From Dicyema japonicum (lineage: Eukaryota > Dicyemida > Rhombozoa > Dicyemidae): DNA of 64,000 nucleotides. A program made the translations under genes and the position numbers. The notes under the pieces are model-generated. The model was given only the letters and a program-made list of their open reading frames with translations. It did no database searches and was not told where the DNA came from. The DNA lies in NCBI GenBank assembly GCA_011109175.1, contig RDEW01000015.1, positions 514,310 through 578,309 on the forward strand, in the 5' to 3' direction. Shown one piece after another: positions 1 to 13,832 of this stretch. Within the stretch, counting starts at the first letter, position 1, and each line of letters starts with the position of its first letter.

Positions 1-2360
1 CACGGAAAGGAGTCTCTCGCTACCTCCATGAGGACCAACATTCGTTCTTTTTTAGGAGGTATCCACATCCCCAGTTGTCCCATGGCTTCTAACCGTACGA
101 GGAGACACGTGGTCAGAACGAGAAAGTCGAAGTGCTCTGTTTCAAAAGAACTGTCCGGTCGAAGTTAATCGAAAGTGGTACCCGCGCAGCCATCAGGGCA
201 TTTTCCTCGAGTGGACCACAAAAACCGACTCCAGACGCCTATAATATTTTACTGAACAAGCATCACTGCCACCCCAAAACCTACGCCAAGTCGCTCCCCC
301 ATCCGGAGTGAGTCCCCTGATTGCATTAAACGATAAAGTTCTCATCGCAATGGAATTTTGCCCCTAGTAGCATTCAATTATTTCACTTATGAACCTGATC
401 ATGTCTGGAGTTGTTCCCAAAGTTATCTGCCAATTCGATAGCCTTTGATAAGAAGAGAGGCGGAGTACGACCAGTTGCGGTCGGGTTTGTCTTCAGAAGA
501 CTGCTAAAATTGCCTCCAGACAATCTATTCCACTCGTCACAAAATTCTTGAACTCCCCTCAAGTAGACGTCGGTATTCGCTTGGGATGGGAGGCCGCTGT
601 CCATTCAGTGAGAACATTCATAAACCGAAGTATAGAAGATTCCCGGGGACATGTCCTGGTAGAACTGGACATCAAGAACGCCTTCAGTGGTCTAAGGAGT
701 AACAATATCCTGGAGGCGTGTGTTGAGAGATGCCCTAATCTTTTCGAATTTGTGAATCAGTCATACAGCCTACCTTAATCCTTACTTTTCGGGGACTTTT
801 TAATTCATTCGTATTCTGGAGTGCAACAGATAGATCCCCTTGGACCTCTATTGTTTTGTCTTGTGATAGAGAAAATCACCAAAGTTCTGCGCTCGCCCTT
901 CAACCTATAGTATCTGGATGATGCGGTCCTCGGAGAACCCAGGATAATATTTTCCGGGATTTGGAAGTGATAATTCCAGCACTGTTGGAAGCTGGACTGA
1001 AATTAAATTACACTAAATGCGAAATCTACAATTGCGGACTTTCAGAAGAGAAGTATTCAAAAGCCTTGTCATGTTTCGGAAATTTACTGCCTGGAAGTAT
1101 TTCCACACCCGATGAAGAACTTATATTCCTCGGATCCCCAATCACCATAAATACAATGGGAAGAGCTATACGTGAAAAACGACTGTTACTCGGAGAAACT
1201 CTACCCGCTTGTGTCTACTTGACATGCACACAGCATTATTCCTCCTGAAAATCAGTCTCAACGTACAGAGGATTGCATATGTCCTGAGGACTGCTCCCTA
1301 TTTCACCCTGTATGACCAACTCGCACAGATTAACGAGATCTTCCGTACGACAGCGGAACGTATCTTCAACGTCCGGTTCGAGGACTATTCATGGAAGAAA
1401 GCCACGCTGCCAGTAAGACTCGGAGGACTTGGAATTCGAAACCCTGTGGACCTTTCTCTCCCTTCATACCTATCATCGCTAGTAGCCTGTAACTCCCATG
1501 TCAAAAAAATTATACACTCTCTACCTGAGTTCTCTATTGACAAGGACGCCGGCCATGCTCGTGAGGCCTGGAACCGCACTTATCAGCTTTCCCTGACTTC
1601 CTCGTTCTCTCAGCGGGGCTTGGACGATGCTATATGCTAGAATTCTTTCAAAGATTTGTTGGTGTCATCTAGCCAACATCGCCGTGCCTGTTTGTTGTCG
1701 AGGGCGTCTTCCGAGAGCGGTGCCTGGCTCAACGCCATTCCCAATGGAGTTCTGGGTACCTTCCTGGATGATGAATGCGTCTTCATATTGGGATCTCATT
1801 GCGACTGGGATTAAAACTCTGTGTTTCACATCCGTGCCGATGCGGAGACAAGATCGACTGTTTTGGCCTACAATCTCTCTCCTGCAGGAAGAGTGCAGGC
1901 AGATTTCCAAGACACCTAGCCTTGAACGAAGTCGTTAGGCGAGCCTTGGACGCCGCCGGACACCCCTCCATGCTCGAACCAGTCGGTCTTTGCAGGCGAA
2001 CGGGAAACGACCAGATGAAATGACAATCTTCGCTTTTGAAGCCGGGAAACCTCTTGTCTGGGACGTTACCTGCACCGACACATTTGCTTCTTGCAACCTA
2101 CTCAGAGTGCCTCTGAGCCTGTTTGCCACTGAGAAAGCCGTTAAGATGAAACGGATAAAGTACGCGGTCCTACCCAAGAATTTTTTGTTTGTTACACTCG
2201 CCGTTGAGACGTCTGGTTCCCTTGCGCCTGCGGAATTTTTGAGTCGTCTAGGGAATCGATCGCTACACGAACAGGAGACCCTCGTGAGCGCTGCTGGTTA
2301 TTTGAGCGAATCTCGGTCGCTATCCTGAAAGGGAATAGCCACGCAGTCAGCAGCCGATAT
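1..2360 (+). mobile_element. Degenerate non-LTR retrotransposon with YLDD RT and C-terminal nuclease
   Basis: The copy runs off the left edge. Pieces of one polyprotein are readable in order across several frames: a pre-RT region at about 190-290; RT fingers at 430-560 with the motif DKKRGGVRP; motif A (ELDIKNAF) at about 660-690; then QIDPLGPLLF followed by a stop and YLDD at about 815-930. Next come thumb residues (TLPVRLGGLGI, about 1400-1440), a zinc-ribbon-like CRCG..D..G...LSC block at about 1830-1890, and a nuclease-like block beginning KRPDEMT and including LVWDVTC at about 2000-2080. The 3' UTR contains the motif GAATAGCCACGCAGTCAG. At least four frameshifts or stops make it dead. 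The C-terminal RPD...WDVTC block is shared by a widespread class of animal non-LTR elements; calling it a restriction-like endonuclease is inference from family position. Confidence 0.85.
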
Positions 2361-2689
2361 TTAACCGTATACTCTCTTTTTTTAATTAACTAAAAATCTA
2401 TTAAAAAGGAAATTCGTGAATTCTCAATTGTTCAGAAATCCAACAATTATAACCAAGTACCATCAAACAATAAAATTTATTGATTGGAATATAACTGTCA
2501 ACCTTCAATGTCAGCAACACTAACATAAAATTCAAATTCAAGGTTAACGAGGAACTTTAAAAATCACATTTTGGAGGCTTAATAAAAGCATGAGTAATTC
2601 AATTGAGCTTTAAAAGTGTTATAAATTAGTAAGTAGCTCTCGTGATTGCACTTCCCCCTTACGATTTGTATGGAAATGTGAAATGAAAA
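2361..2689. other. AT-rich spacer, nothing recognised
   Basis: AT-rich sequence between the retrotransposon 3' end and repeat A. No ORF, repeat or RNA signal could be supported. Confidence 0.5.
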
Positions 2690-2965
2690 TATTCCAAAGA
2701 CCACGGATAAAACCTAACTGACTAATCCCGTAATCCTACGCGTTTCATAGCACATTCAGGCACAATAATCAAGAGGACATTGTTCGAGAAGATGAGGTCG
2801 TCGCTAGGGAGCGAAATTGTCTCCCAGTGGAATGAAGAGATGGATCTTTTTGAATGCGAGCCAGGTATTGGGCGTCTCCTGAGTAAGGTGGATTCGATGA
2901 CGCCACTAGAAATAAGAGAAATCTTCAATCAATCAACTTTAAAGGGAATTTCTTGTTCAGAAAAC
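2690..2965 (-). repeat. Dispersed repeat A (SINE-like), copy 1
   Basis: Member of a short interspersed family of about 270 bp present at least seven times in the window. Shared landmarks, read on the + strand here, are TTCCAAAGACCACGG, then CTAACTGACTAAT, ACGCGTTTCATAG, GATGAGGTCGTCG, GGAGCGAAATTGTCTC, GGAATGAA(G/T)AGATGGATC, GCCAGG.ATTGGGCGTCTCC and GATGACG. Related copies lie near 15160, 24000, 34555, 41520, 54360, 60045 and 63510. Other copies carry a terminal block resembling AGCCGCGTGGTGCTATGTGGCT; this one has lost it. The open reading frame across it (2780-2971) is a shadow of the repeat. Confidence 0.75.
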
Positions 2966-5439
<2,474 letters not shown>

Positions 5440-6150
5440 TTCAATTTAGTTACTAACCCACTAGTTATTTCTTTGGTTTAATTGATGGTTTCGTTGCTTA
5501 GTATTATTTCTGTTACTTGGGGATGGAATGCCCTTTTAGTCGTGTTTCCGGGGCTACGACATTGAAATATTATTTTAGTCTTATTGTCACGTTTATGTTG
5601 AATAATCGATTTATCAGGATTAAGTAGCTTACTCCTTCTGGTTGATGGGCATTAAGTGGTTACTTGAGTAAATTATGCCAGGAAACTTTTATGGTCTATG
5701 TTCAGAGGCAGAAACACAGATATTGGCAACAAATCGTGCTCCAGGAGACAGTGAGTGTTGCCGCCTACGTAAACCTTCTCTAATTGTAAAAGGATCTCTA
5801 TGAGTCGTTCCGTAATTGTGTGACAACTTTTTATCCATAGGTTTCCAAGATGGTTCAAGCAGAAACGATCTCCGTGTGTTTTTTTAATTTCCTCCGCTTT
5901 GGAGAGTCGGCATCACTTTGGGAGAGTTTCACAATCGAATAATTGTGGTTTGATTGTCCCTGAATAACCAAATTACTGTCAACTTGGCTTTGACAGATTT
6001 TCCGATCTGACATCTTTGACATTACGGAACTGTAGTAAGTGGCAATTACAGAGTTAGTCAGCTCTGTTAGTACCTAAACTGGGGAAAAACAACATCAAGA
6101 GACTCTTTCGAAAGGAGGAGAGTTTCTGTCTGAGAATAGTGATTTTTGAT
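5440..6150. other. Tubulin 3' flank, no gene seen
   Basis: 3' UTR and intergenic sequence. A 61-codon ORF on the minus strand (5673-5858) has no recognisable motif and I do not treat it as a gene. Confidence 0.45.
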
Positions 6151-6300
6151 TGTTGCATTCTGACCACAAGTACTGCTAACAGATCTTCACTGACAACCTT
6201 GGAAGTCATCAGCCAAGCGACTGGGCAAAGGGACATTGAGCTGAATTAGTCGGCAATACTGGTAGTTGACTTATCGAGACGTGAAGTTAAAGACAGATCC
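6150..6300 (+). pseudogene. Possible degraded tubulin fragment
   Basis: The stretch from 6179 reads, with one stop, as QIF.DN, then a run of about ten unrelated residues, then DWAKGH, stop, AELV. This is the same order as QIF..DN......[12 protein letters not shown] in exon 3 of the beta-tubulin gene 2 kb upstream, and several nucleotide blocks match (CAGATCTTC, CTGACAAC, ACTGGGC.AAGGG.CATT). A decayed partial duplicate of tubulin is the simplest reading. The match is short and no other tubulin segment could be followed before or after it. Confidence 0.35.
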
Positions 6301-8030
6301 TCTTCTCGGAGATTTTCTAAGAATACGAGGATATGGATGTAATTCGTTTAAGGAATATATTAGTTATGAGTAAAGTATTCAGTCTTGTTCTGGGAGTGAT
6401 GACACGTAAAATAGAGGATTTTTGTATAAATTGACGAGGTATGTTGGTTTGGGGGTGGAATAGTTGTTATATGTTCCCGGTCCTGGAGTATTCTGGACGA
6501 TTCTGTAGTTATATATCACATACTTTTCTGCATTTGCCGAATCTAGCCGTCTTTGACAAAAATGGAGACGATATTACGTGTGATCTTTTCATCTTGGGGA
6601 GTTTGTAGTGTCCTGGGTCGGGGAATCCTTCTATTTGGTTGATTCATAAATTATCTCACCAAATCCATGATGCTTGGGTCGATCCTTGGTATTTTTGACA
6701 AGAACGAGGCACTACTGCTTAATAGGGGAGTAAAATCACCTTTTTTCTTTCTTCTCACATTTTATGGAGAAGTAATCCCCGGGATTGTACAGATTTGGTG
6801 CCACTGAAGTTTTCTAAGTTCAACGAAATCCGTTACTTTGTACTCCAAATCCATTTTCCTAGGAGCTTTTGGCAATATGAATGTTTTTGTGGAATAAAAC
6901 CAACTAAAATGTCGATTTGTGTATCACAACAACTTGGGGTTATATGTGGCTGGAGGAGGGGCACAGGATTCACTCAAATTGGAGAGACTTCTCGGAGTCG
7001 ACTTGTATCCGTACGTGTTGGGCCTCCTCGCTAGAATATCTATAAATGTCTCCAATTCGTAGGTCCCTGGTGGGACTTTTTCCTAGGATTAGTCTAACTA
7101 AAACGAGATGTTGTTTAGTGAATCCGTATGGGTTTCTCTCCATTGATTACGGAATCCAGAGTACTTTTTATATTACAACATGACGTTGGGTACATTCAGG
7201 GTATTAAACCAAATGACGTTGTATAACTGATTTTTTTGTTTCACATTGTACTCATTCAAATAATATGGATTTTTGTGGCTTATTCTGCTTTAATCGAAAC
7301 AAACCATCAAAAATCACTTTTCTAACGTATTTTTGTCGTTCAGTCACTTTGGTTGTTAAAGCAGTTAACGAACGGTTAATTGGGGGAAGGTTGTGTCTCG
7401 TTAGCTTTGTGGTGGATGAAAGTTTTTGTTTTCCTTCTTGCGGACGTGGACGAGGTGATGGACTTAGGAGATATGGGAAACCCTTAGTTCTGAACAAATG
7501 AGTTGTTGAAAGGTGGTTCGAATCTCTTCCGCACCAAAATTGAGGTAACTTGGGGGATCATCTGTTAGAAGTTGCACATATATGGTGATGGCTAACATGA
7601 TTCAATCTATGTTGCCACTATCAGCACTTCCATGTTTCCAATGAATACTTAGGGATTTGCGTGTGACGTACTCCCTACTATCCCTTTCTGTTAGTTTCTT
7701 CTATGGAGAATAGACAGACTGAGTGTTCTATCAAGACAAAGACATCACTGAAGAGGTTTCACTCTACCAATAATCACTTAAAGTCTAATATTTTTGCCGA
7801 GGAACGTAGCCTTACTGCATGGTCATTCCCTCTCTTGACCGAGAGGGAAATTCACTGGAATTGATAGCAAGCTTCACAGAGGTCACCAGAGCAAACTGTA
7901 ATTGTAGGTTACATAAGATGTGATGACAACTCCAAAAAGAGGATCACATGCTCTCACGCTAATTCAACTAAAAAAGAGAGGGACAGAGCATAGAAGGACC
8001 TTTAATCACGTAGTTTGCGGGGGTTCAAAC
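6300..8030. other. Intergenic region, no supported gene
   Basis: About 1.7 kb, less AT-rich than neighbouring spacers, with open frames of 78-81 codons on both strands at 7252-7501. Neither has a recognisable domain or splice pattern, and overlapping antisense frames of equal length argue that at most one is real. Confidence 0.4.
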
Positions 8031-8041
8031 TCAGTCATGAT

Positions 8042-8277
8042 TATTTTCAGCGTTATTGAAATCCCCAAACTGGTTTCTAATAAACCCAGCTAATAAGGCT
8101 ACTTCAAAAAAAGCAGACCGTTGTCCCCCACGTGCAACTTTACCATCAGTGATTGACAATAATCTGAGGCCAGTTGAAAAACAGACAATCTCTGAACGTA
8201 TCATGCAACACAAGAAGTTAGAAGAGGCTAGTAGAAGGAATCGTCCCTGGTGTCCCACGTGTGGAAACATATGTTAA
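8042..8277 (+). CDS. Possible terminal exon of an unknown protein
   Basis: An open stretch of about 75 codons follows a good-looking 3' splice site (ATTATTTTCAG, ending at 8051) and ends in a stop at 8275-8277. The predicted peptide is basic and hydrophilic, and finishes with a four-residue-spaced cysteine pattern, WCPTCGNIC. I do not recognise the protein. No upstream exon with matching phase could be identified, so it may be a genuine last exon whose 5' part I cannot see, or a chance ORF. Confidence 0.25.
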
Positions 8278-9283
8278 TATGATTATACGGTAGTTATAAT
8301 AATTCATCCAACCGCAAACCTGTTTAGAGGGTGTTTTGTTGGTTTTAACCTCATTTTTATTACTTCACAAACTCAAATCCGATAAATGCATGAATATTAT
8401 TATTCCTTGGCCGCGAGCTCGAACATACAAGGGCTGATGATGAAGCATTTTAGAGAACTCTAACTACGGATCCCTTCGAGTAAAGAACTAAGGGATAAAG
8501 ATAAACAAAGTTTCGGGTTTGGGGGTTTTGAAGCTTTAAATCGATAAAAAGTACTAAAGTCCGACATCAGTCTTGTGACACTCCACTATTTGGGAAAATT
8601 TGGATATTTGATGCACCAGATAGGGGGTCGATTATAGAGAACTTACCCCCACATTGTTTCTTGTAGCTTTAATTACTTTTGGCTATACAAGAGTCCCGGA
8701 ATAGTTAATAAATCCTATGATTACTACACGCAGATATCTTTGCGTCAAATGGACATTCGGAAAACTCGTTTCTCAGGTTTTTTAGAAAAAAATCTTCAGC
8801 CACGTTTATGTAAACTATCAAAAGCACGTGTTAATTTTTACTCTAGTCGGAATTTTAAAATTCTTCAAATGAGAGATTATCATTATCCGGGGTCTTTAGT
8901 AGGGTCACAGGTTCTAGTGATCACCTTGAGGCCGCAAAGAGTCCACAGAAGAAACATAAAATTGTAGTTATTGCTGTCACACTACTTTCTTGTTTGGGTT
9001 AAGTTCCTTATAGGCAGTTAATTGAGATTTTGTATTTTGAGAGGTTTTAGGAGAACTTCATTATTATTGCCCCTGGACCACATTGTTAAAAGAGAAAGAA
9101 TTCCTATATAATTAGGTGATCTACGAGGGATAGGTCGAACTGGCGAAGACGGGCATCTTAGTCCTATCATCATGGGTGATTTTTTGTTTGAAATTTATTG
9201 ATTTTTTTAATTTTAAAATAATTGTTGAATTAAATATTTATTATTAATTAAAAATAATTTTAAATAAAAATAAAATTACATTA
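8278..9283. other. Intergenic region, no supported gene
   Basis: No domain, repeat or RNA signal was recognised. A 75-codon ORF at 8740-8967 is basic and has no motif. The last 110 bases are very AT-rich and precede the small gene at 9284. Confidence 0.4.
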
Positions 9284-9687
9284 ATGAATGATGATAATTC
9301 TAATTCTTCTATTGCTGATAAGGATCAGTTTATCGGATTGACCGCCCAAGATAAGCGACTAAATTTCAAAGTGAGAAATTTAATTTCCTCCTTTGATACC
9401 CAGTTGGAACTTCGAAGTAACGAGGATACTTCAGTCAAAAAATGTCCCGGATGCAATCATGCCGAAGTCAATTGCCGAGGTAACATTTCTATTATTTAGC
9501 AGAATTCGACAAACTTGAATTTCGTGAAAAACTGAGACTTCTTATCCACGTTAAAAAATACAAAAATTTGACTGTGTGTTCGCGTCCTAACTGCAAATTG
9601 ATCAGTGACTCCGGGAAGAAGTACTATTCCATTCTCTCGGACGAGAACATAGAATATTTGTCAAATATGGGATTTTATGACTCTTAA
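9284..9687 (+). CDS. Small four-cysteine protein, unidentified, one 20-nt intron
   Basis: Two exons (9284-9479 and 9500-9687) are joined across a 20-nt GT-AG intron at 9480-9499, giving 127 residues. The start is the first ATG after an AT-rich leader. Residues about 54-65 hold CPGC followed by a further Cys, and after the splice a second pair appears as CSRPNC, so a single zinc site of the C-x2-C...C-x4-C type is plausible. The remainder is charged (EFDKLEFREKLRLLIHVKK) with a short hydrophobic C-terminus ending MGFYDS. I do not recognise a family. The intron, which keeps frame and has the size seen in every other gene here, is the main evidence that it is real. Confidence 0.6.
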
Positions 9688-9786
9688 ACTTTTACTTTAA
9701 TTGGAACATTTTTTAATATTAGGTCGATAAGACAATCCTGAGATTCCATCCTTTTTATTATTTAGTCTCACTATTGAAGGAGACCG

Positions 9787-10110
9787 GTGGCTAACAGGAA
9801 GGTAACTGGCAAAAGCAGACGCTTCCAGAGATCTGTGTTAAACAAAAAGGCTCTCTGGTGCGATGGGGTATTTATGAGCCATGAAGAAGTTGGCGCAATC
9901 TACAAATGGCGGGCCCATGGCCTCTGCTGTGCATTCCGGCTTAAGGTTCCACGCATCTATGATGCTTTGGGTATGACGAGTGACACCATAATCAGTGAAT
10001 GGGGAACCGGATCGTCTGAATAGGACTCACATGAAACAAAAAAAAGTTGAAAACATTTCTTGGACTCATCCATTTCTCTGAGGAAGCAGAAAGCTCACAG
10101 CGACGAATTT
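9787..10110 (+). repeat. tRNA-derived SINE, copy 1 (diverged)
   Basis: The 3' two thirds match the SINE at 22828: GGTTCCACGCATCTATGATGC, then TGACGAGTGACACCATAATCAGTG, then GGAACCGGAT..TCTGAATAGGACTCAC and an AAAAAAAAG run followed by CATTTCTTGG. The tRNA-like head is not recognisable in this copy. The 78-codon ORF across it is incidental. Confidence 0.7.
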
Positions 10111-10683
10111 ACGCCCAAAGACTCAAAAAGATGATTAAAACAAATTCAAGATGAGTAAAGTAAACTCTGCTACAATTTTCGGGGATTCAAAGCTAAAGAG
10201 ACTCAATGTTTACCCCCAGTTTAGACATGAACAGTTAACTATTAGAAAATAGTAGTCTACGTGATACTTTGGTGTATTTACTCTAATCTGATCATGGTTA
10301 AGACACAACCACTTTTGCAAGTTTTTCCAAATTTGTGACTCGAGGATTGTGTATCCGACGCTTCTTTGTTTCAAAATCTCGTATGTCCAATGTCTCCTGA
10401 GTCCATCATTTCGCCCATTCACAAGAAGTAAAGCAAGGGATCACATCAATCTTGAACGAATAAAGACACTTTGCGCAAGGTGCATCATCTCAATCATCCG
10501 ACCAACCACGTGGTTAGCATGTCTATTTACTGGAATGACAGATATTATTTTGCTAGGAAAAAATTAATAGAATTTTCCAGCCTCATATCTGCTGAAATGT
10601 CTAATCAGGGATGGAGCATGCACAGACACCTTTCTCATTCAAAGTCATCGGATTCTCTTACCTTCACCAAATCCTATGATGCG
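10111..10683. other. Spacer, no gene seen
   Basis: No domain or repeat identified; overlapping short ORFs on both strands. Confidence 0.4.
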
Positions 10684-12195
10684 TTATTTATAGGTTTCTC
10701 TGAGTACTCCGCGATTCATAACGTCCATCTCATCATACTCTTTGGGCTCAAACTCCACAAAATCTATGTAGTAGTTTAGCAGCGAAACAGCATACTCATT
10801 TAATGCTAGGAACAAATTCCTTGCATTTAGAGACGTCTTACACAATAACGATGCTCTTTTACGGATGCCTTCAGTAATTTGTCGCTTTGTCTCAGGCATT
10901 ATAAGGGACTTTGGAGTTTCGGTAACACCCAGATACTTATATTTTTCGTGTTCCTCTAGGAATCTTACTAACTCTTTACATACTTGCGTGTTATTCGCAG
11001 ACTTTGAATAATTCAAATCTAGCCCTATACTCTCAAAGAATTCCCTGGCACAGACCCCCATGGAGTAGAGCTCCTCGGCTGTTCGATCATACATCTTCAG
11101 GTCATCGATAAAAATAAGGTGATTTGTACTGAAACAAACCCCCTCACAATGAACTGGTATTTGCTCAAACCGGTCATTGAGGCGGCGACTCAATGGCTCC
11201 AAACAGAGAACAAAGAGCAGCGGAGACATGCTAGGTCCCCCTCTTGAGTTTTACCTCGCCTATCCGGTGCCTATTATAGTTCAGATGAATACTCTACCTA
11301 TTCATCACAGCCACTACAAAGCTGATGAACCACACAGGCATACACAGATTGTGTAGGCACTCGACAAGGTAAGAATGATCAACTGAATCGTACGCCCTCT
11401 TCACATCCACCCACATAGACAAAAGTGAGTTTCCGTGAAACATAGAAAAGCACTTGTTGATCAAAGCCTGCTCTTTTGCCCCCTGACAATTTCGCACAGT
11501 CCCAACTGATTCTCGGAGAGAATCCCATTTGTTCTACAAAGCTCCTGACCTCATTAGCCACCAATTTGGTCATCATTTATATAGGGTTGGCATGCAGGTT
11601 ATCGGTCGATAATCTGCAGCAGACTGAGGGTTGTCCAGCTTTGGGATCAAATAAGTTGTCCTTGTGCAGGGCCAATCAGGAATCGTTTCCAAATTAGTGA
11701 TGCTTTTCTGTAATACACGACACATAGACTAGTGCAATGAAGTGCATCTTTTGATAAAGAAATTATAAACTTTATCGATCTCGAGCGTTTCCAATCAGGA
11801 GATGTCTCACTTTCGCCTCAAATTTTTTGCGAAATCGAAAATTCCGCAAGATTCCGCCAAGTAAGGAGCGGCGCTGTACGGGACATTCCACGCATTTCCT
11901 CTGAGTGGTTTAGCCTCCCACATACTACCCCATGTGGAAAGCATTTCCGCGTTGCTGGGAACAACAGTATGGCCATTTTCGTGTAGGCGACGGTAAAACA
12001 ATCTGCGATTAAACTCAAACAGATTATTTTCTCTCCTTCTCTTACACCGACTTTCATGTGTATAGAGTTTCCTCTTATACACCATTATTGCCCCCTCTAA
12101 CTCCACCTTTGCCCTCCTCAACTCTTTGAGGTCCCATTTGGGAACACGGAGTTTACTAATTAGCCCCTTTACTATAGGCTTTTTAATTAACACTA
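10684..12195 (-). mobile_element. R2-like non-LTR element (FIDD family), 5' and 3' truncated copy
   Basis: Reads on the minus strand. From 12193 down: a pre-RT segment with RRENNLFEFNRRLFYRRL; from about 11497 the block CQGAKEQALINKCFS and motif A (WVDVKRAYDSVDHSYL); and from 11229 MSPLLFVLCLEPLSRRL and the catalytic block NHLIFIDDLKMY. The thumb continues to about 10690. The conserved GILQGDS segment before 11229 is broken by a frame change. There is no CCHC finger or nuclease. The order and wording match the better copy at 18960-22580, but divergence is high, indicating an older insertion or another subfamily. Confidence 0.85.
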
Positions 12196-12364
12196 ATTTA
12201 ACAAATTTTATTATAACTGGTTTTTAAATTTTAATTTTTTTTATAAATAACTTACTTTATAATAAAAAAATAATTTATTGAATTAATATTTGATTTCTTC
12301 AATATATAAGCGTAACCATAGCTTGAAATTAATTTGCTCACTTCACAATTAAATATCGACAAGA

Positions 12365-13771
12365 ATGCCTTCTGCAGGGGGAATATCACCACCAACAATT
12401 ATTGCATTAAAGTCTTCAGGAGTCGTTCCTGGAAATAGAATCGATACTGATACCTATATAGAGATAACAACAGGTATTTCCGCTCATTTCATTTATAGAA
12501 AGCAGGGGGTGTAAATTATACTTTACCACCGACGGGACCAAGCCAACCCCCTTCAGTTTGATAGCTGGAATGAAGAACACGACCCACAAGTATTCCGCTC
12601 CTTTCACAATGAGAGCAGGAAATAGGATTTTGAAGGCAATTTCTATTAACAAGTAAAACTCCGTGTATAACGTAGATCTGACCACCGTGAAAGTGCTGTA
12701 GTTACTCGAAATTATAAAGTAGTCGAATCAAAGTCATCAGAAATTTCGTCGGACTCGGAATTCCTCGAATCCGATGATTACATGATGGACTACAGAAAGA
12801 AGCCTACAAGACCAGTATATGACGTCATATTAGTAATAGTGCACAAGTCAGAAAAAGGATAACAGAACGACTCACGACGACAGTTACTTCAAAAATTCCC
12901 GCCAAATCCAGGTCCCTGAGAGGGAAAAATGTGGAAAATATATAATTTAGCTAGATTTAGTGGTCAGACCTAGTACCAGCCACGAGATTCCCCATAACTC
13001 TATCAACTACAGCGGAACCCAAATCAACATTTGGGGACAAACCCCTCAAAGTACGATCGAGGACATTTCTCATTGTTTTGGAAACAAAATAAACAAAAAT
13101 CAGCAAATGTTTGGGGCGAACCAATCCGGGAATTTCAACGGCTATCTCACGGAGGAGATGCTAAAAGTTACTCGTCGCCTAAACATTAGAGAGCCGAAAA
13201 TAACCGACTTTTGACTGTCGGAGATCTCAAAAATGCCCTGAGAAGGCAGCCCCCTCAAATTGAGGAGATAAAAGAAAAGGTCCCAATTGAATACAAAGAA
13301 ATGAGTGACCCTCCCATTTCGAACAAAAGTCCAGGGAACGGTATATTCGACAAGTCACGGAATTAGGTGATTGGAGAGGCCAACTAACACACTTATATGC
13401 ACATTTGACTACTCACGCTAAATTATATCCTGAATTCCTTGGAGATCTGAGTTATGCTAAATTTGGGAGGGTATCTTGAGCAATAATTTTCACAGATAAA
13501 CGATGCTGAGTTGGTGAAGACAGACGAAGGCTATCAACTCTCAGTGCTCATCGAAAATGCGGGTTTGAATCTCTTAGAAAATTTAGCCAAACCATTTGTG
13601 CCCCCCAAAAAACCTGAGAAAAGGGTGGTTAAGATCGATCCATCTCCAAAAGTCGAGCCCTCCTCCAAGCCACCAAAGGAAATTGTAGAATCCACCAACA
13701 AAACCAAATCTTCAGGTTACACACGTGCGAATCAATTTCTTAGTGATTCAACCAAAAAAGCCCGTCCCTAA
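12365..13771 (+). CDS. DZANK1: DZANK1-like protein lacking the zinc ribbons and ankyrin repeats
   Basis: Six exons with introns at 12474-12498, 12653-12675, 12824-12851, 12912-12950 and 13471-13495 (25, 23, 28, 39 and 25 nt). Residues about 8-85 align with the N-terminal chitobiase-C-terminal-like sandwich of vertebrate DZANK1 (PPTIIALK, CKLYFTTDGTKPTPF, KYSAPFTMRAGNRILKAIS, then RESAVVTRNYKV). The later block RGQLTHLYAHLTTHA..YPEFLGDL matches DZANK1's WRKQLDHISAHL..NPEF region, and the exon after it matches the EDGYEVSI stretch. DZANK1 works with ninein-like protein in cilium and vesicle transport. No CxxC zinc ribbon and no ankyrin repeat is found. Exon 5 needs two single-base corrections, after TTTT near 13211 and at GGG near 13336. 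A lysine/proline-rich tail ends at 13771. Confidence 0.8.
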
Positions 13772-13832
13772 GAATGTCGAGCCGTACTACATGACTGAGA
13801 ACTACGAGGGAGCTTTAATATTTCATTCCTAG

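Noticed and set aside
7252-7501. Overlapping 78- and 81-codon ORFs on opposite strands
   Set aside because: No domain, no splice sites, and coincident antisense frames are expected by chance in this base composition.
9787-10023. 78-codon ORF with RKVTGKSRRFQRS as a gene
   Set aside because: It lies on a SINE copy recognisable by its body sequence.
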